Assembly (NCBI GenBank): GCA_029338615.1
Contig: JAQYAS010000001.1
Span: forward strand, 1 to 41,738
DNA: 41,738 bases
Source: Clostridiales bacterium
GTDB lineage: Bacteria > Bacillota > Clostridia > Lachnospirales > Lachnospiraceae
Direction: 5' to 3'
Position 1 is the stretch's first letter. Every line of letters begins with the position of its first letter. The notes beneath the pieces were generated by a model that did not search any database, had not been told where the DNA came from, and worked only from the letters and a program-made list of their open reading frames with translations. Shown in pieces: positions 15,356-23,591 of this stretch. Both the position numbers and the translations under genes were made by a program.

Positions 15356-16945
15356 CTAGAACTGCGCATATATAAATCCTGCAACTTCATATCCCTTGCC
15401 ATACGCACCAAGTATTATCACACTGAAAAGCAACACATAATATACTGCCCATCTGAGCACTATATTTCTCGAAGCAATCTCCTCCCTAATCTGATGGCCT
15501 TTTTCCTTATACAGACCCACAATGAGTAGAATAAGCGTTCCTGCTGCAAGTACTGCAAAATCTGCTATATCAAGTTTAATTCCGAGAAGTGTTCCATCAG
15601 CTATATCATCCAGTGAAAAGCCCTTGAACATTGACACAAACATATGTCCAAACACTGCGAGATCGTCTGCTCGGAACATGAGCATTCCCACATTCACAAA
15701 CAGGAAAGTCCTGACCACCTGGAGCAGTCTGTATACCTTTCCCTGACGGTCAACATGCATTTTTCCATACAGCCTCTTGAAAAGAGGCTCCGTGAGAAGT
15801 CCGATTATCATGATCGCCCAGTAATACAGACCATACATAACGTATTTCCAGCTTGCGCCATGCCATATACCTGTTCCAAACCATACTATAAACATAGCTA
15901 TTGACATTGGAACAAATGTTGCAAAGAAGGAGTTCATATGCTCCCTCGTCTTCTTACTCAACTTCACAAACGATTTCGACAGCGAAACTGAATAGAATAC
16001 ATAATCCTTAAACCATGCCCCCAGAGTCATATGCCATCTTCTCCAAAACTCACTTACAGTCTTTGATATAAATGGCTGGTTAAAGTTCTCCGACAGCCCA
16101 ATGCCAAACATCTGGGCACTTCCCCTTACAATATCCATACATCCTGAAAACTCTGCATAAAGCTGGAGTGTGTACAGCAGCATTCCCATTACAACCGGAA
16201 GGCCCGTGTAATCAGCATAATTATTGAATATCTGATTAACATACATATTTGCGCGGTCAGCAATTACTATTTTCTTGAAAAATCCCCAAAGTATGAGCTG
16301 AAGCCCCATAGTCATATTCTTGTAGTCAAATTTGTGTCCTTCGTACATCTGATCCGCAACCAGATCAAATCTTGCGATAGGTCCCTCAACTATATGCGGG
16401 AAAAATGCCAGAAACAGTGCTACCTTACCGAAACTGTCAGAAGCCCTGTATTTGCCTCTGTAGACATCAACTATATAACTCACAGCAGAAAGTGTGTAGA
16501 AAGATATTCCAAGAGGCATCATTCTCTGATACATTGGGTTTTCTATATTTATATGCAAAAGGCTCAGAATATCAGTAAATACCTGTCCAAAGAAAACTGA
16601 GTATTTCAGGAATACCAGTATTCCCACATTCACAAGGACAACGCACACACATATACATTTCTTCTGCCATCCTATGAGTGCCTTGTACTCTTTTTTGTTC
16701 TCCTTCGGAAGTGCCTTTCTGGCCATGTTATAACCATCATCTATTTTATTTATAAGCAGACCGCCCACATATATGGTCAACGAACCAAACAATATGAACA
16801 GAGTATACTTACCTGAATTGATAAAATAAAACAGATAACTGAAGGTCAACAGCACCTTCCATCTGTGCTTAAGGGGCACAATATTGTACACAATAAATGA
16901 TCCGAGCAATATAAATACCAGATACGATATCGACGTGTATGACAT
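15356..16945 (-). CDS. MBOAT family O-acyltransferase (DltB/AlgI-like)
   Basis: About 529 residues with ten or more hydrophobic segments. The MBOAT signatures are present: 'SFYTLSAVSYIVDVYRG', 'FFPHIVEGPIARF', 'SEFWRRWHMTLG' (His near 305) and 'WHGASWKYVMYGLYY' with the near-invariant His at about 362. The length and 'EFWRRWH' form are closer to AlgI-type alginate O-acetylases than to the ~400-residue DltB. The enzyme passes an acyl group across the membrane to an extracellular acceptor; here the donor is likely the carrier protein next to it. The ATG at 16945 fits GGAGG better than an in-frame GTG at 16954. Confidence 0.88.
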   Translation of the reverse strand: MSYTSISYLVFILLGSFIVYNIVPLKHRWKVLLTFSYLFYFINSGKYTLFILFGSLTIYVGGLLINKIDDGYNMARKALPKENKKEYKALIGWQKKCICVCVVLVNVGILVFLKYSVFFGQVFTDILSLLHINIENPMYQRMMPLGISFYTLSAVSYIVDVYRGKYRASDSFGKVALFLAFFPHIVEGPIARFDLVADQMYEGHKFDYKNMTMGLQLILWGFFKKIVIADRANMYVNQIFNNYADYTGLPVVMGMLLYTLQLYAEFSGCMDIVRGSAQMFGIGLSENFNQPFISKTVSEFWRRWHMTLGAWFKDYVFYSVSLSKSFVKLSKKTREHMNSFFATFVPMSIAMFIVWFGTGIWHGASWKYVMYGLYYWAIMIIGLLTEPLFKRLYGKMHVDRQGKVYRLLQVVRTFLFVNVGMLMFRADDLAVFGHMFVSMFKGFSLDDIADGTLLGIKLDIADFAVLAAGTLILLIVGLYKEKGHQIREEIASRNIVLRWAVYYVLLFSVIILGAYGKGYEVAGFIYAQF

Positions 16946-17015
16946 AATTTTCACTCCTCCAGTATTTTTTGGCAGCAGTCTGTTTCTGCCATCTTACACT
17001 ATCTGTATCAGGCTT

Positions 17016-17243
17016 TTATTCGTCTTCAAGTCTCTGGATCATATCGTATATCGTCTGAACCGTCTTGAAGTTCTCAGGTGTGATATCAACAGGGGAAATG
17101 TCTACGTCAAACTCGTCGCTGAGCTGAAGCACCAGCGTAACCATCGTGATGGAATCCAGCACGCCATGTCCTATAAGATCTGTCTCGTTCTCATAATCAA
17201 CTCCAGGTTTTACCTCATTTAAAATCTTTAATAATTCTTCCAT
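17016..17243 (-). CDS. dltC: Acyl/D-alanyl carrier protein (DltC-like)
   Basis: A 75-residue acidic four-helix carrier. The 4'-phosphopantetheine site is Ser31 in 'GVLDSITMVTLVLQLSDEF'. GGAG lies upstream of the ATG. It sits between the ligase and the MBOAT gene, matching the A-C order of dlt operons. It holds the activated residue as a thioester in the cytoplasm for delivery to the MBOAT protein. Whether the cargo is D-alanine or another acyl group is set by the ligase and is not proven here. Confidence 0.85.
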   Translation of the reverse strand: MEELLKILNEVKPGVDYENETDLIGHGVLDSITMVTLVLQLSDEFDVDISPVDITPENFKTVQTIYDMIQRLEDE

Positions 17244-17327
17244 AATCTCATATCTCCTTATAATAAAAATTTTCTACATATTATAATTTTCACGGCAATA
17301 CCGGCGCAGCACATAAAGTGAATTTCA

Positions 17328-18917
17328 TTAGTGCTGCGCATATTCCGCCTTCAGTCTCTTCCTGTCTATCTTGCCATTTGCATTGTGAGGCATGCTTGTC
17401 ACCCTGACAAAGCGATTCGGCTCCATATAGTGTGGAACCCTTTTCTGGAATGCTTTAAGCAGTTCCGTCTCATCCTTCTTTTTGCCCTCATATATGAACA
17501 GGATCTTGTCTGCTGCATCATCATATACACAGGCATAGCTTCTTATACCGTCTATAGCTCCCGCTGCCGCCTCGATCTCACCGAGCTCTATGCGGTAACC
17601 CATGTGCTTGATCTGATAGTCCTTGCGGCACACATAGACCAGCTCGCCGTATCTGTTGTACTTCACCAGATCACCGGTCTTGTAGACCAGCTCTGGATAG
17701 TTCGGATTGAGCGGATTCTGGACAAATGCCTCCCGCGTCTTCTCCGCATTTCCGAAGTAGCCCAGAGCCACAAATGAACCTCTGGCATAGAGCTCCCCCT
17801 CCCGGCTGAAGCCCGTCTCAGGATTGATCTCCGGTGACACCTCCCTGCCGTTCTCATCAAGAACGAACACATCACAGTTGTTGCACGCACGCCCCATCGG
17901 CAGCGGCTCGTCATCGGCAAATTTTCTGTCCACCACATAATATGTACATATGTCGGTCGTCTCTGTTGGGCCGAACAGATTGGCATACATGGCATCCGGC
18001 AGATTCTGTATCCAATAGTTAAGCGGCTTTGTCGGCATCACTTCTCCGGCAAACAACACCTTCTTAAGCTCGGGGAGCTGCGCGTACTGGAACAGCTTGT
18101 AATTTGCAACGATCTGCAATGCCGATGGCACCCAATATATCGTGTTGATCCTGTATGTATTCATGAATTCCATAAGCTTCATAGGGAAGGTGAAATACGC
18201 CTTCGGTATGATGTACAGCGTGGCTCCATTCTTCAGTGTGCTGTAAAGATCCGATACCGACATACTGAAGTAGAATGGTGTCTGGCTTCCGAATATCGTA
18301 TTCTCGTCTATACCAAATGCCTCCGTGTACCAGTAGGTGTAGGATATCACATTCCTGTGTGATACCACAGCGCCCTTGGGAACTCCTGTCGAACCTGATG
18401 TAAAAAGCGCATACACAGGATCAGTGTCTATAGTCCTTTTTCTGACTGTCTCAAGCGCTGACTGATCAGCTTCTGCATCCAGCTCGTCAAGATTCAATAT
18501 CCTGAACACCTCGTTGGTCTCAGCATCCTGTCCCTGACATCCATCAGCCTGCACATCACGACTGTTCAGTTCCTGTGCCTTCTCCATATGCCCGGTGTCA
18601 GTCACGACTGCGACCGGCTTCAATGTTCCAAGTATCGACTCAGCTCTGGACGCCGGCATCTCCGCATCCAGTACCACATAAAAGTTGCCGCTGTAGACAA
18701 CGCCCATGTATGCTGCGACACTCTCCGGCTTCTTGTCCAACAGCACAGCCACAGGCTTATTCTTATCGCCATCCGTCTTTTCATATATCCATGCACCGAT
18801 CTGTCTGGAAAGCTTCACCATCTGACCATATGTGAGTCCGCCGTTCTCATCGGCAACCGCCAGCTTATCCGGATATCTTAAAGCCGAATTCTCTATAAAT
18901 TCCAATATATTTTTCAA
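17328..18917 (-). CDS. dltA: Amino-acid (D-alanine-type) carrier protein ligase, DltA-like
   Basis: A 529-residue AMP-forming adenylation enzyme. Core motifs: 'LFTSGSTGVPKGAVVSHRNV' (171-190), 'NLFGPTETTDICTYYV', 'YKTGDLVKYNRYGELVYVCR' and C-terminal 'NANGKIDRKRLKAEY' with the catalytic Lys. It loads the carrier protein encoded next. The start codon is TTG at 18917: GGTGG lies 6 bases upstream and no ATG fits. Between about 120 and 160 there is a loop rich in Asp, Glu and Gln. Two candidate promoters lie upstream. The DltA assignment rests on the motifs and on the gene neighbourhood; a related amino-acid specificity is possible. Confidence 0.82.
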   Translation of the reverse strand: MKNILEFIENSALRYPDKLAVADENGGLTYGQMVKLSRQIGAWIYEKTDGDKNKPVAVLLDKKPESVAAYMGVVYSGNFYVVLDAEMPASRAESILGTLKPVAVVTDTGHMEKAQELNSRDVQADGCQGQDAETNEVFRILNLDELDAEADQSALETVRKRTIDTDPVYALFTSGSTGVPKGAVVSHRNVISYTYWYTEAFGIDENTIFGSQTPFYFSMSVSDLYSTLKNGATLYIIPKAYFTFPMKLMEFMNTYRINTIYWVPSALQIVANYKLFQYAQLPELKKVLFAGEVMPTKPLNYWIQNLPDAMYANLFGPTETTDICTYYVVDRKFADDEPLPMGRACNNCDVFVLDENGREVSPEINPETGFSREGELYARGSFVALGYFGNAEKTREAFVQNPLNPNYPELVYKTGDLVKYNRYGELVYVCRKDYQIKHMGYRIELGEIEAAAGAIDGIRSYACVYDDAADKILFIYEGKKKDETELLKAFQKRVPHYMEPNRFVRVTSMPHNANGKIDRKRLKAEYAQH

Positions 18918-18955
18918 TATTTACCACCTTTTTTCTTTCTTTCAAAATCGAATTG

Positions 18956-18985
18956 ATTATATGCCCCTCTCCATTTGTAATTCAA
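18956..18985 (-). promoter_or_regulatory. Proximal candidate promoter of the Dlt-like operon
   Basis: Minus strand TTGAAT (18985-18980) and TATAAT (18961-18956), spacer 18 bp, about 40 bp upstream of the TTG start. Confidence 0.5.
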
Positions 18986-19096
18986 CTTAATATACCTTTA
19001 GCAGCCTTAATTATAAGTAAGAATTATTACAATAGAATTACATATGTTAAGGCGAGGTAAATGCATTCCCATCACAAACTCATGTTACATCTGGAG

Positions 19097-19125
19097 AGTA
19101 TAGAGATCTGCTGTTTAATATTCAA
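19097..19125 (-). promoter_or_regulatory. Distal candidate promoter of the Dlt-like operon
   Basis: Minus strand TTGAAT (19125-19120) and TATACT (19102-19097), spacer 17 bp. It would give a leader of about 170 nt, in which I see no clear riboswitch or terminator. Confidence 0.5.
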
Positions 19126-19154
19126 TCAGATAAACATTTAAGAAAATATTAAAT

Positions 19155-19199
19155 TAATAAAAAAGAACCATACCGCACCCCATTGCACGATATGGTTCT
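19155..19199 (-). terminator. Terminator of the biotin-carboxylase/YcsF operon
   Basis: Minus strand AGAACCATATCG pairs with CGGTATGGTTCT and is followed by TTTTTTATTAATTT. It lies 29 bp after the stop of the methionine-gamma-lyase-type gene. Confidence 0.85.
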
Positions 19200-19227
19200 A
19201 CCAACAAAGCTCAGCACTGTATGTGAT

Positions 19228-20406
19228 TTATTTTTTGAGCAGGTTGAGCGCCTGATCAAGATCCTCTATGAGATCATCCGCATCCTCAATTCCCACAGAG
19301 AGTCTAACCTGTCCATCGAATATGCTCACTGCATGTCTCTGCTCAGGTGTCATATCAAAGTGGCTCATCGTCGGCGAATGCTGGATAAGTGAATCAACAT
19401 TTCCAAGACTTGTGGCAAGGCTGAATACCTTTACGTTGTTCATGACTGTTCTGACCGCATCCACACCGCCCTTGATGTCGACACTCATCATACCGCCAAA
19501 TCCGCGCATCTGCTTTTTCGCCACCTCGTATCCCGGATTGTCCGGAAGTCCCGGATAATATACCTTATCCACCATATCATGCTGCTGGAGGAACTTCGCA
19601 ACCTTCATTGCGTTGTCGCAATGCTTCTCCATGCGGACTGCCAGCGTCTTGAGTCCATTGACCAGCTGCCATGCACCAAATGGATCCAGTACCGCACCAA
19701 AGCACTGAAGGAACGGCATCCTGCATCGATCCATGAGCTCCTTTGGTCCAGCGATCACACCTGCTGTCACATTGCCATGTCCACCTATGTATTTGGTTGC
19801 TGAGTGAACTACCACATCCGCCCCAAGCTTCAATGGATTCTGCAGATATGGGGATGCAAATGTCGAATCCACCACCAGCTTTATTCCATCATATTCCTTG
19901 AGCATCTTTGATATCTCCTGAATGTCAGATATCTTGAGCACAGGATTTGCCGGGGTCTCCACATACACAAGTGTTGTGTTTGGTCTGATGGCTGCCTTTA
20001 TTGCATCCACATCTGTTGTATCAACAATGGAATACTCTATTCCAAATGAAGGAAGTATCTTCGTAAATAACGCAAATGTACATCCATAGATCACATCTCC
20101 AAATATAATATGGTCGCCCTGCTTTATAAGCGACATCACCGCTGTGGATATAGCACCAAGTCCGGAGGCGGTTCCCACCGCGTCCTCACCGCCCTCCAGA
20201 TATGCTATCTTCTCCTCAAATTCCCTGACGGAAGGATTGCCAAAACGGCTGTATACATACCCCTTATCTATGTGCTGGTTAAGATATACCGCCGTATCAA
20301 AGTCCGGAAGTATAAATGTTGAGGTCTGATATATAGGTGCCACATGGCTGCCTGTAACCGGATCTACGTATCTCTTTGCATGAATTACATCTGTTGAAAT
20401 TCCCAT
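19228..20406 (-). CDS. Methionine gamma-lyase-type PLP enzyme (Cys/Met metabolism family)
   Basis: About 392 residues. The PLP lysine is in 'HSATKYIGGHGN' (Lys about 205), with 'SRFGNPSV', 'LVVDSTFASPYL' and 'SLGNVDSLIQHSP' all typical of the cystathionine/methionine lyase family. The 'DVIYGCTFALF' segment has the Cys found in methionine gamma-lyases where cystathionine enzymes have Gly, so the preferred call is L-methionine to methanethiol, 2-oxobutyrate and ammonia. The ATG at 20406 is spaced 8 bases from GGAGG; the upstream ATG (20412) is too close. It follows the APC permease by 26 bp and is last in the operon. Confidence 0.82.
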   Translation of the reverse strand: MGISTDVIHAKRYVDPVTGSHVAPIYQTSTFILPDFDTAVYLNQHIDKGYVYSRFGNPSVREFEEKIAYLEGGEDAVGTASGLGAISTAVMSLIKQGDHIIFGDVIYGCTFALFTKILPSFGIEYSIVDTTDVDAIKAAIRPNTTLVYVETPANPVLKISDIQEISKMLKEYDGIKLVVDSTFASPYLQNPLKLGADVVVHSATKYIGGHGNVTAGVIAGPKELMDRCRMPFLQCFGAVLDPFGAWQLVNGLKTLAVRMEKHCDNAMKVAKFLQQHDMVDKVYYPGLPDNPGYEVAKKQMRGFGGMMSVDIKGGVDAVRTVMNNVKVFSLATSLGNVDSLIQHSPTMSHFDMTPEQRHAVSIFDGQVRLSVGIEDADDLIEDLDQALNLLKK

Positions 20407-20432
20407 TATCATTTCCTCCTATTATAAAAGTG

Positions 20433-21770
20433 TTATTTGTTCTCCACTCTGTCTATATGCTTTGCAGAGTAGAGGAAGTAGAACAATATTATCAAAACCA
20501 CCAATATCACACTCGGTATAAGCGCTTTTATATTGCCGGCATACAGTGCTATAAAGAGCACGATACAACCCACAAATGCAAGCGGATATGTGAGTTTTCT
20601 GAGTGGCATATGCCAGCACAGATTCTCCCATTCCTTTGGATATTTCTTCTTATACAGACAACTGCTCGTGAGGCATATGGTCATGTTGAGTGCACCACAC
20701 ACGCTTCCCAGCGTACATACTGTATTGTAGAATTCCGCAAGAGCTCCACCTAAACTGCCGATAACCGCTATGATTATGGCTATGACCGCAGAGAACAGAA
20801 CCCCGAACCATGGATTTCCCTTCTTATCTGTCTTTGCAAATATCTGTGGGATGGCTTTTTCCTTTGCCATTCCTCGGAGAAGTCTTGATGCACAGAACAC
20901 CTCGCCTATCAGACATGTCACTGCTGCGATCCATGCTCCAAGGTTGATTATAAAACCTGCCCATTTGCCAAATACCATAGATGCCGCCGTGGTAAATGGT
21001 GATTCCATGGCGCCATACTCTGTGTAGCTAACCATACCAACCAGGACTACTATTGCCAGTGTGTATATTCCGATGAATGTGACAAATGCCCAGAACATAG
21101 CCTTAGGGAATGTCTTGATATTCTTTACCTCATCACCTGCTGTGAGAAGCGCCAGAGGTCCCATATATGCATATATTCCCATTCCTATGGCCGCCCATAT
21201 TCCCTTGCCGCCAAATGGGGAAAATGGCTTGTAATTTGCCGGATCGATCTTGCCTGTGAATATACCTGCAAATATAAACACGATCATTATTCCTACCAGT
21301 ACCGCCACCAGTACAAGTTGCACTGTTCCGGTTATCTCACCACCTAGCAATGCTATTGCGGTAACTACAATGATGATTACAAGAGTCCAGATGATTGCTG
21401 ATACCTGCTCACTGTCACCAATTACATAGAACGAATTTGTAAGACTTCCCGCCGCAATGGACACGGAGCCGAAGAAAATGACGTTCATACCGACATATGC
21501 CAGACCAGTGAGCGCTCCAACAGCCGGACTTATTACCTCCTTACTCCAGTGATATATGGATCCTGCTCCTGGCATCGCAACAGCCAGTTCGCATACTGCC
21601 ATACATATAAGCATGATGAGCACACCCGATATAAAATAGGCAAGTGCTGCGGCAGGACCAGCCGCCTGTGCCGCCTGTGACACAAGAAGGAATATTCCAT
21701 CGCCCACAACAGCACCCACTCCCAGTGCCCAGATCTGCCAGAAATTCAGTTTCTTAGATTTGTTTTCCAT
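20433..21770 (-). CDS. APC family amino acid permease
   Basis: A 445-residue membrane protein with about 12 hydrophobic helices. The first helix carries 'GVGAVVGDGIFLL', the substrate-backbone-binding break of APC transporters (family form G-x-G-x-I/V-G). Further family traits are 'AMPGAGSIYHW' and 'GDEVKNIKTFPKAMFWAF'. It imports an amino acid or related compound by cation symport or exchange. It starts 58 bp after the YcsF-like gene and runs into the lyase gene, so it probably brings in the substrate of one of those enzymes. The substrate cannot be assigned. Confidence 0.88.
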   Translation of the reverse strand: MENKSKKLNFWQIWALGVGAVVGDGIFLLVSQAAQAAGPAAALAYFISGVLIMLICMAVCELAVAMPGAGSIYHWSKEVISPAVGALTGLAYVGMNVIFFGSVSIAAGSLTNSFYVIGDSEQVSAIIWTLVIIIVVTAIALLGGEITGTVQLVLVAVLVGIMIVFIFAGIFTGKIDPANYKPFSPFGGKGIWAAIGMGIYAYMGPLALLTAGDEVKNIKTFPKAMFWAFVTFIGIYTLAIVVLVGMVSYTEYGAMESPFTTAASMVFGKWAGFIINLGAWIAAVTCLIGEVFCASRLLRGMAKEKAIPQIFAKTDKKGNPWFGVLFSAVIAIIIAVIGSLGGALAEFYNTVCTLGSVCGALNMTICLTSSCLYKKKYPKEWENLCWHMPLRKLTYPLAFVGCIVLFIALYAGNIKALIPSVILVVLIILFYFLYSAKHIDRVENK

Positions 21771-21828
21771 ACTACATCTCTCCTTTTCTTTTTGTTTTTA
21801 TTTAAACAAATCCGAAAAAAGCGATTTG

Positions 21829-22581
21829 TTAAAATCTGACAACATCTACTCCCGCATCCTCAAGACCACCGCGAAGCACCCTCAGTATCTCCAGACTGTT
21901 CGGAACATCCGAATGCAGACACAACACCTTCGGGGCGATCGGGAACTGCTTTCCATCAACACTTAGATATTTATTGTCAAGGACCATGGAAAGCGCCTGC
22001 TTCAGTATCTTCTGAGGATCCATCAGCGCCTTGGTCCTTGTTATGATCATGTGTCCATCCGAATCGTATTCCAGATCCGGGTATCCGACTGCTGCCACCC
22101 GTAGACCTTCCTTCTCACAGAGCTCTGCCAGCACATTTCCCGCCTCTATCACCAGATACATGTCCTTTTTGAAATCCTTAATGGCATCCATGAACACCCT
22201 GGCAAAGCTTTCATTTTCTGACACAAGCGGATCCATCACACCATGTGGACTCACATGCGTTATCTCCCCCCCTGCCTTTTTCACAAATGCATCCAGAGCT
22301 CCGAACTGGTACATCAGATCACAGTACAGCTCATCCTCGCTTATCTGCAGCATCCTTCGTCCAAACCCCTGTCTGTCAGCAAATCCCGGATGGGCACCTA
22401 TGCTCACTCCATTTTTCACCGCCAGCTCCACAGAGTTACGCATCACCACGGGATCTCCCGCATGGAAGCCGCATGCAAGATTGACCGATGTCAGGTATGG
22501 CATCAGAGCAGCTTCATCACACAGCCGGTAACATCCAAAGCCCTCCCCCATGTCAGCATTCAATATTATCTCCTTAGCCAT
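21829..22581 (-). CDS. pxpA: LamB/YcsF family hydrolase (PxpA-like), divergent
   Basis: About 250 residues, standard family length. Conserved: 'LNADMGEGFG' (7-16), 'NLACGFHAGDP' (34-44) and 'GAHPGFADRQGFGRR' (62-76). PxpA hydrolyses the lactam ring of 5-oxoproline together with PxpBC and ATP. Two otherwise very conserved places differ here: 'HVKPHG' is 'HVSPHG' (Ser111 for Lys) and 'CLHGD' is 'CLHSD' (Ser224 for Gly). The partner subunits are also urea-carboxylase-like, so the substrate may not be 5-oxoproline. The start at 22581 follows GGAAG and lies 6 bp upstream of the preceding gene's last base. Confidence 0.82.
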   Translation of the reverse strand: MAKEIILNADMGEGFGCYRLCDEAALMPYLTSVNLACGFHAGDPVVMRNSVELAVKNGVSIGAHPGFADRQGFGRRMLQISEDELYCDLMYQFGALDAFVKKAGGEITHVSPHGVMDPLVSENESFARVFMDAIKDFKKDMYLVIEAGNVLAELCEKEGLRVAAVGYPDLEYDSDGHMIITRTKALMDPQKILKQALSMVLDNKYLSVDGKQFPIAPKVLCLHSDVPNSLEILRVLRGGLEDAGVDVVRF

Positions 22582-22586
22582 GAACA

Positions 22587-23579
22587 TCACTTCCTTTCTA
22601 TACATCCATCGCCTTCAAAGATCAGGTTCTGCCTGCGCCTCAGTTCATTTGCATCCTCCTGGGTTGCATATATGAATCTGATCTTATCCCGTCCCGGGAA
22701 TATCTGTCCCATCTTCCATACATCTGCATACACGACCGATATAGCACATATCAGGCCGCCACATGTAGGAGCTTCAACAGGGAACATGATAAGTGTGTCT
22801 CCACTTACATTTATGCCACCCGGGCCCGGATACCCGTGATCCGTGATATTGGACGGATGACCTCCGGCTGCCGCTCTGTCTGGGTTCCATATTGGTTTCG
22901 GCCCCTTCAATCTGATTCCTGCCCTGTCACAGAACATCTGGGCTTTATACTCACTCTGATATATCTGCTCCATGCCCTCATCAGTTATAAAATCAGGAGC
23001 TGCATCAGGTCCCGGCATGGCATGAAATTCCCACGTGTCGGTCATTTCCGGAATATATTCACTCTTTATGCGGCATCCGATACTGTCGCGGTTTTTGTCA
23101 GTGACAGCTCCCGGAGCCAGCTGATCACCCTTTTTCAGCTTTCTTCCGTCAAATCCGCCAAAGCTGCCATAGACCGCCGTGGCCTTGCTACCCAGATATT
23201 CCTGCGCATCCATGCCTCCTGTCATCATGAGATAAGTTCTGAAGCCTCTGGTTGTCGGTAGCATCTTTCCTGTCCTGAAAACATCACCGGCTTCGACGTG
23301 GACTGCCTCATATGGCGGAATCTGTATATCATTTACATAACCTTCTATGGTAGAACCCCCATATGCTATAACCGACTCCTCCTCGAACTCCAGCGCAAAT
23401 CCTCCTCCGGCGATCTCTATCCCTGCCTCGTTCAGATCATTTCCCAGCACCTTGTTGAGAAGCCTCGCCGTATAGTGATCCATGAAGCCTGAATGTGATA
23501 TTCCCACATCTTTATATCCTGTTCTTCCATACAGATCCTCGATAATGGACTGTATTCCTGCTGAAATAACCCTGGCCAT
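22587..23579 (-). CDS. Biotin-dependent carboxyltransferase subunit, AHS2 type (PxpC/urea carboxylase-like)
   Basis: About 330 residues of the allophanate-hydrolase-subunit-2/PxpC family. The N-terminal 'YGRTGYKDVGISHSGFMD' (17-34) matches the urea carboxylase form (Y-x-GR-x-GY-x-D-x-G...SG-x-MD) better than the PxpC form (TVQDGGR). It goes on with 'LNKVLGNDLNEAGIEIAGGG', 'YLMMTGGMDAQEYLGSKAT' and 'PGGINVSGDTLIMFPVEAPT'. Together with the AHS1-type gene 12 bp upstream it should form the carboxyltransferase that moves CO2 from biotin to a nitrogen of the substrate. The ATG at 23579 is preferred over GTG 23588 because of GGAGG spacing. Confidence 0.82.
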   Translation of the reverse strand: MARVISAGIQSIIEDLYGRTGYKDVGISHSGFMDHYTARLLNKVLGNDLNEAGIEIAGGGFALEFEEESVIAYGGSTIEGYVNDIQIPPYEAVHVEAGDVFRTGKMLPTTRGFRTYLMMTGGMDAQEYLGSKATAVYGSFGGFDGRKLKKGDQLAPGAVTDKNRDSIGCRIKSEYIPEMTDTWEFHAMPGPDAAPDFITDEGMEQIYQSEYKAQMFCDRAGIRLKGPKPIWNPDRAAAGGHPSNITDHGYPGPGGINVSGDTLIMFPVEAPTCGGLICAISVVYADVWKMGQIFPGRDKIRFIYATQEDANELRRRQNLIFEGDGCIERK

Positions 23580-23591
23580 ATCATCCACCTC

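Noticed and set aside
15356..18917. Canonical dltABCD operon
   Set aside because: The MBOAT protein is too long and AlgI-like, and there are two SGNH proteins instead of one DltD; the name Dlt-like is safer.
19228..20406. Cystathionine gamma-synthase or beta-lyase
   Set aside because: The YGCTF segment carries the Cys typical of methionine gamma-lyase; the alternatives are not fully excluded.
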